From NCBI GenBank assembly GCA_032871835.1, contig CM065296.1, positions 52,171,288-52,235,287 of the forward strand: a stretch of DNA of 64,000 nt, read 5' to 3'. The DNA is from Dipteronia dyeriana. Lineage: Eukaryota; Streptophyta; Magnoliopsida; Sapindales; Sapindaceae. This document shows, piece by piece, positions 61,126 to 64,000 of the stretch. Made by a program: the position numbers and the translations under genes. Position 1 is the stretch's first letter, and every line of letters starts with the position of its first letter. The notes beneath the pieces are model-generated. The model saw only the letters and a program-made list of their open reading frames with translations, was not told the DNA's origin and searched no databases.

Positions 61126-62570
61126 TGATGCCTTGGTCGGTCTACCACCCCCAAGAAGGATCTTAGTGTGAGAGAAAAGTTGTCATCCAGATCTCAGGAC
61201 CAAGAAATAGCTAGATAACGCTCCTGATGCCTTGGTCAGGCTACCACCCCATGAAGGATCTGGATGTAAGAGCATAGTTGCCATCCAGATCTCAAGGCCA
61301 GGAAATAGTAGCGCTCCTGATGCCTTGGTCCGGCTACCACACCCAAGAAGGGTATGAGTGTAAGAGCATAGTTTTCAACCAGATCTCAAGACCAGGAAAT
61401 AGCTAGGTAGCACTCCTGATGCCTTGGTCGGGCTACCTACCTAAAGACGGGTCTGACTGTAAGAGCATAGTTGTCATCCAGATCTCAATACCAGGAAATA
61501 GCTAGATAGCACTCCCGATGCCTTGGTCGGGCTTCCACCCCTTAGAAGGATCTGACTGTGAGAGCATAGTTGCCATCCAGATCTCGAGACCAGGAAATAG
61601 CTAGATAGCCCTCCTAATGCCTTGGTCAGGCTACCACCACCTAGAAGGGTCTGAGTGTTAGAGCATAGTTTACATCCAGATCTCAAGACCAGGGAATAGC
61701 TAGATAGCGTTCCTGATGCCTTGGTCTGGCTACCACACCCAAGAAGGGTCTGAGTGTAAGAGCATAGTTGTCAACCAGATCTCAAGACCAGGAAATAGCT
61801 AGGTAGCACTCCTGATGCCTTGGTCGGGCTACCTTCCTAAAGTCGGATCTGAGTGTAAGGGCATAGTTGCCATCCAGATCTCAAGACCAGGAAATATCTA
61901 CATAGCGCTCCTGATGCCTTGGTCGGGCTACCACCCCTAAGAAGGATCTCAGGACCAGGAAATAGGTAGATAGCTCTCATGATGCCATGTTCGGGCTACC
62001 ACCCCCATGAAGGATCTGAGTGTAAGAGCATAGTTGTCATCCAGATCTCAAGACAAGGAAATACCTAGATAGCCCTCCATATGCCTTGGTCAGGCTACCA
62101 CCCCTAAGAAGGATCTGGGTGTAAGAGCATAGTTCCCATCCAGATCTCAAGACCAGGAAATAGCTAGATAGAGCTCCTGATACCATGGTCGGGCTACCAC
62201 CCCTTAGAAGGGTCTGAGTGTAAGAGCATAGTTGTCAACCAGATCTCGAGACCAGGAAATAGCTAGGTAGAGCTCCTGATGCCTTGGTCGGGCTACCACC
62301 CCTAAGAAGGATCTGAGTGTAAGAGCATAGTTGCCATCCAGATCTCATGACCAGGAAATAGCTAGATAGCCCTCCTAATGCCTTGGTCGGGCTACCAACC
62401 CTTAGAAGGATCTGAGTGTAAGAGCATAGTTGTCATCCAGATCTCAAGACCAGGAAATAGCTAGATAGCGCTCCTGATGGCTTGGTCGGGCTACCACCCC
62501 TAAGAAGGATCTAAGTGTAAGAGCATAGTTGCCATCCAGATCTCAAGACCAGGAAATAGCTTAATAGCGC
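61126..62570 (+). repeat. Single-copy counterpart of the 1,547-bp block
   Basis: This stretch aligns to 37,598-39,144 but occurs once. It is one monomer shorter: after the ACCTTCCTAAAGTCGG monomer (about 61,835) it passes directly to CAGGAAATATCTACATAGCG, skipping the AACTCTAAGAAGG monomer that copy 1 has at about 38,400. The truncated 68-bp monomer is retained at about 61,949. Confidence 0.88.
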
Positions 62571-63465
62571 TCCTGATGCCTTGGTCAGGCTACCATCCCT
62601 AAGAAGGATCTGAGTGTAAGAGAATAGTTGTCATCCAGATATCAGGACAAGGAAATAGCTAGATAGCACTTATGATGCCTTGGTCGAGCTACCACCCCTT
62701 AGAAGTGTCTAAGTGTAAGAGCATTGTTGCCTTCCAGATCTAAAGACCAGGAAATAGCTATGTAGCGCTCTTGTTGCCTTTGTCGGGCTACAACCCCCAG
62801 GAAGGATCTGAGTGTGATAGCATAGTTGCCATCCATATCTCGAGACTAAGAAATAGCTAGATAGCCAACCTGATGCCTTGATCGGGCTACCACTCCTAAG
62901 AAGGGTCTGAGTGTAAGAGCATAGTTGTCATACAGATCTCAAGACCAGGAAATAGCTAGATAGCACTCCTGATGGCTTGGTCGGGCTACCACCCCTAAGA
63001 AGGATCTAAGTGTAAGAGCATAGTTGCCATCCAGATCTCAAGACTAGGAAATAGCTTAATAGCGCTCATGATGCCTTGGTCAGGCTACCACCCCTAAGAA
63101 GGATCTGAGTGTAAGAGAATAGTTGTCATCCAGATATCAGGACAAGGAAATAGCTAGATAGCACTTATGATGCCTTGGTCGAGCTACCACCCCTTAGAAG
63201 TGTCTAAGTGTAAGAGCATTTTTGCCTTCCAGATCTAAAGACCAGGAAATAGCTATATAGCGCTCTTGTTGCCTTTGTCAGGCTACAACCCCCAAGAAGG
63301 ATCTGAGTGTGAAAGCATAGTTGCCATCCATATCTCGAGACTAGGAAATAGCTAGATAGCCAACCTGATGCCTTGGTCGGGCTACCACTCCTAAGAAGGG
63401 TCTGAGTGTAAGAGCATAGTTGTCATAGAGATCTCAAGACCAGGAAATAGCTAGATAGCGCTCCC
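62476..63465 (+). repeat. 495-bp 5-mer pair, copy-2 counterpart
   Basis: GATGGCTTGG at 62,476 and 62,971 and CAGATATCAGGACAAGG at 62,637 and 63,132 repeat at exactly 495 bp. They correspond to 40,594-41,583. Confidence 0.9.
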
Positions 63466-64000
63466 GATGCCATGGTCGGGCTACCAACCCCAAGAAGGTT
63501 CTGAGTGTAAGAGCAGAGTTGCTATCCAGATCTTAAAACTAGGAAATAACAAGATAGCGCACCTGATGCCTTGGTCGGTCAACCACCCCTAAGAAGGATC
63601 TGAGTGTAAGAGCATAGTTGCCATCCATATCTCAAGACCAGGAAATAGCTAGATAGCGCTCCTGTTGCCTTGGTCGGGCTACCACCCCTAAGAAGGAAAA
63701 AAGTGTAAGAGAATAGTTGCCATCAAGATCTCAGGACCAGGAAATAGCTAGATAGCCCTCCCTATGCCTTGGTCAGGCTACCACCCCAAGAAGGATCTGG
63801 GTGTAAGAGCATGGTTGCTATCCAGATCTCAAGGCTAGGAAATAGTAGAGCTCCTGATGCATTGGTAGTGCTACCACCCCCTAGAAGGGTTTGAGTGTAA
63901 CAGTATAGTTGTCAACCAGATCTCAAGACCAAGAAATAGCTAGGTAGCGCTCATGATGCCTTGGTCGGGATACCACCCCTAAGAAGGATCTGAGTGTAAG

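Larger units (their letters stand above)
1..64000 (+). repeat. 99-bp satellite array, uninterrupted, one orientation
   Basis: The window is a head-to-tail tandem repeat with a basic period of 99 bp; for example the phase marker GATGCCTTGG (or a close variant) starts at about 432, 531, 630 and 729. Counting the monomer from that marker, landmarks are GGGCTACCA at 13-21, AAGAAGGATCTGAG at 27-40 (often CCAAGAAGG upstream), GTAAGAGCATAG at 42-53, CCAGATCTC at 61-69 and AATAGCTAGATAGCGCTCC at about 80-98. Individual copies range from 68 to about 99 bp because of small deletions. All copies read in the same direction and no foreign insertion was seen. This fits eukaryotic heterochromatic satellite DNA. 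The family and the species are not recognised. Function (centromeric or not) cannot be decided from sequence alone. Confidence 0.98.
53231..64000 (+). repeat. About 23.0-kb tandem duplication, copy 2 (truncated by window end)
   Basis: This corresponds to about 30,210-42,316 of copy 1. To the left of about 53,230 the array resembles 45,150-45,630; to its right it resembles 30,210 onward (AAGAAAGATCTGCCTG at 30,231 and 53,253 is a shared rare variant). Differences from copy 1 are 492 bp extra at about 54,897-55,390, 13 bp extra at about 60,200, no 1,547-bp duplication, and one monomer fewer near 61,880 and two (198 bp) fewer near 63,450-63,700. It repeats the order Domain I (53.2-61.1 kb) then Domain II (61.1 kb on). 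Confidence 0.92.

Noticed and set aside
1..64000. CRISPR array
   Set aside because: Regularly spaced repeats were considered, but there is no constant repeat alternating with unique spacers. The whole 99-bp unit is repetitive and no cas-like gene is present.
1..64000. tRNA-like or SINE-derived unit (TGGTCGGGCTACCA resembles a stem-loop)
   Set aside because: No A/B box pair in proper spacing, no cloverleaf, no A-rich tail and no target site duplications. The small dyad alone is not enough.
1..64000. Telomeric repeat or CENP-B-box type motif
   Set aside because: No tandem TTAGGG, TTTAGGG or TTAGG was seen, and no 17-bp motif matching the CENP-B box pattern was recognised in the monomer.
1..64000. 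Naming the organism or the satellite family
   Set aside because: The 99-bp monomer does not match any satellite I can recall with confidence; a search against Repbase, Dfam or the nucleotide databases would be needed, so I give no name.
53231..64000. Assembly artefact as the explanation of the 23-kb second copy
   Set aside because: Not excluded, but the copies differ by several specific indels (13, 492, 99 and 1,547 bp) and scattered substitutions, which a simple duplicated contig would not show.

Overview
The whole window is one uninterrupted satellite DNA array. A repeat of about 99 bp (about 50% G+C by hand count of the consensus) runs head to tail, always in the same orientation, from base 1 to base 64,000, giving roughly 645-650 copies. 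I found no protein-coding gene, RNA gene, transposable element, telomeric repeat, CRISPR array or non-satellite spacer. Both window edges lie inside the array, so its true size is unknown. Such an array is typical of eukaryotic centromeric, pericentromeric, subtelomeric or other heterochromatic satellite DNA. I do not recognise the monomer family and cannot name the organism. The many 60-130 residue open frames exist because 99 is a multiple of three, so one reading frame continues from monomer to monomer; I do not treat them as genes.

There are two kinds of domain. Domain I (about 1-37.6 kb, and again 53.2-61.1 kb) has diverged monomers. A marker variant (AAGTAATAGTTAGACAG) recurs mostly every 11-13 monomers, and most often at 1,281-1,285 bp, the trace of an ancestral 13-monomer higher-order repeat (HOR). 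Domain II (about 37.6-53.2 kb, and again from 61.1 kb to the end) lacks that marker. It carries its own signature, a 68-bp truncated monomer, and has the most recent and most homogeneous amplification: a 10-monomer HOR of exactly 9x99+68=959 bp between about 46 and 52.7 kb.

Duplication is layered at every scale: 2-mer (192 bp), 5-mer (495 bp), 6-mer (594 bp), 9-mer (887 bp, at two unrelated places), 10-mer (959 bp), 13-mer (about 1,284 bp), 16-mer (1,547 bp), 20-mer (1,918 bp), about 4.8 kb, about 5.5 kb, and a very large tandem duplication of about 23.0 kb (unit about 30.21-53.23 kb, second copy about 53.23 kb to beyond the window end). Small indels that separate the copies (13, 57, 99, 492 and 1,547 bp) let the events be placed in order. 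The window is therefore mainly a record of satellite evolution by unequal exchange, replication-slippage-like deletion and possible gene conversion. I see no hidden gene system in it.
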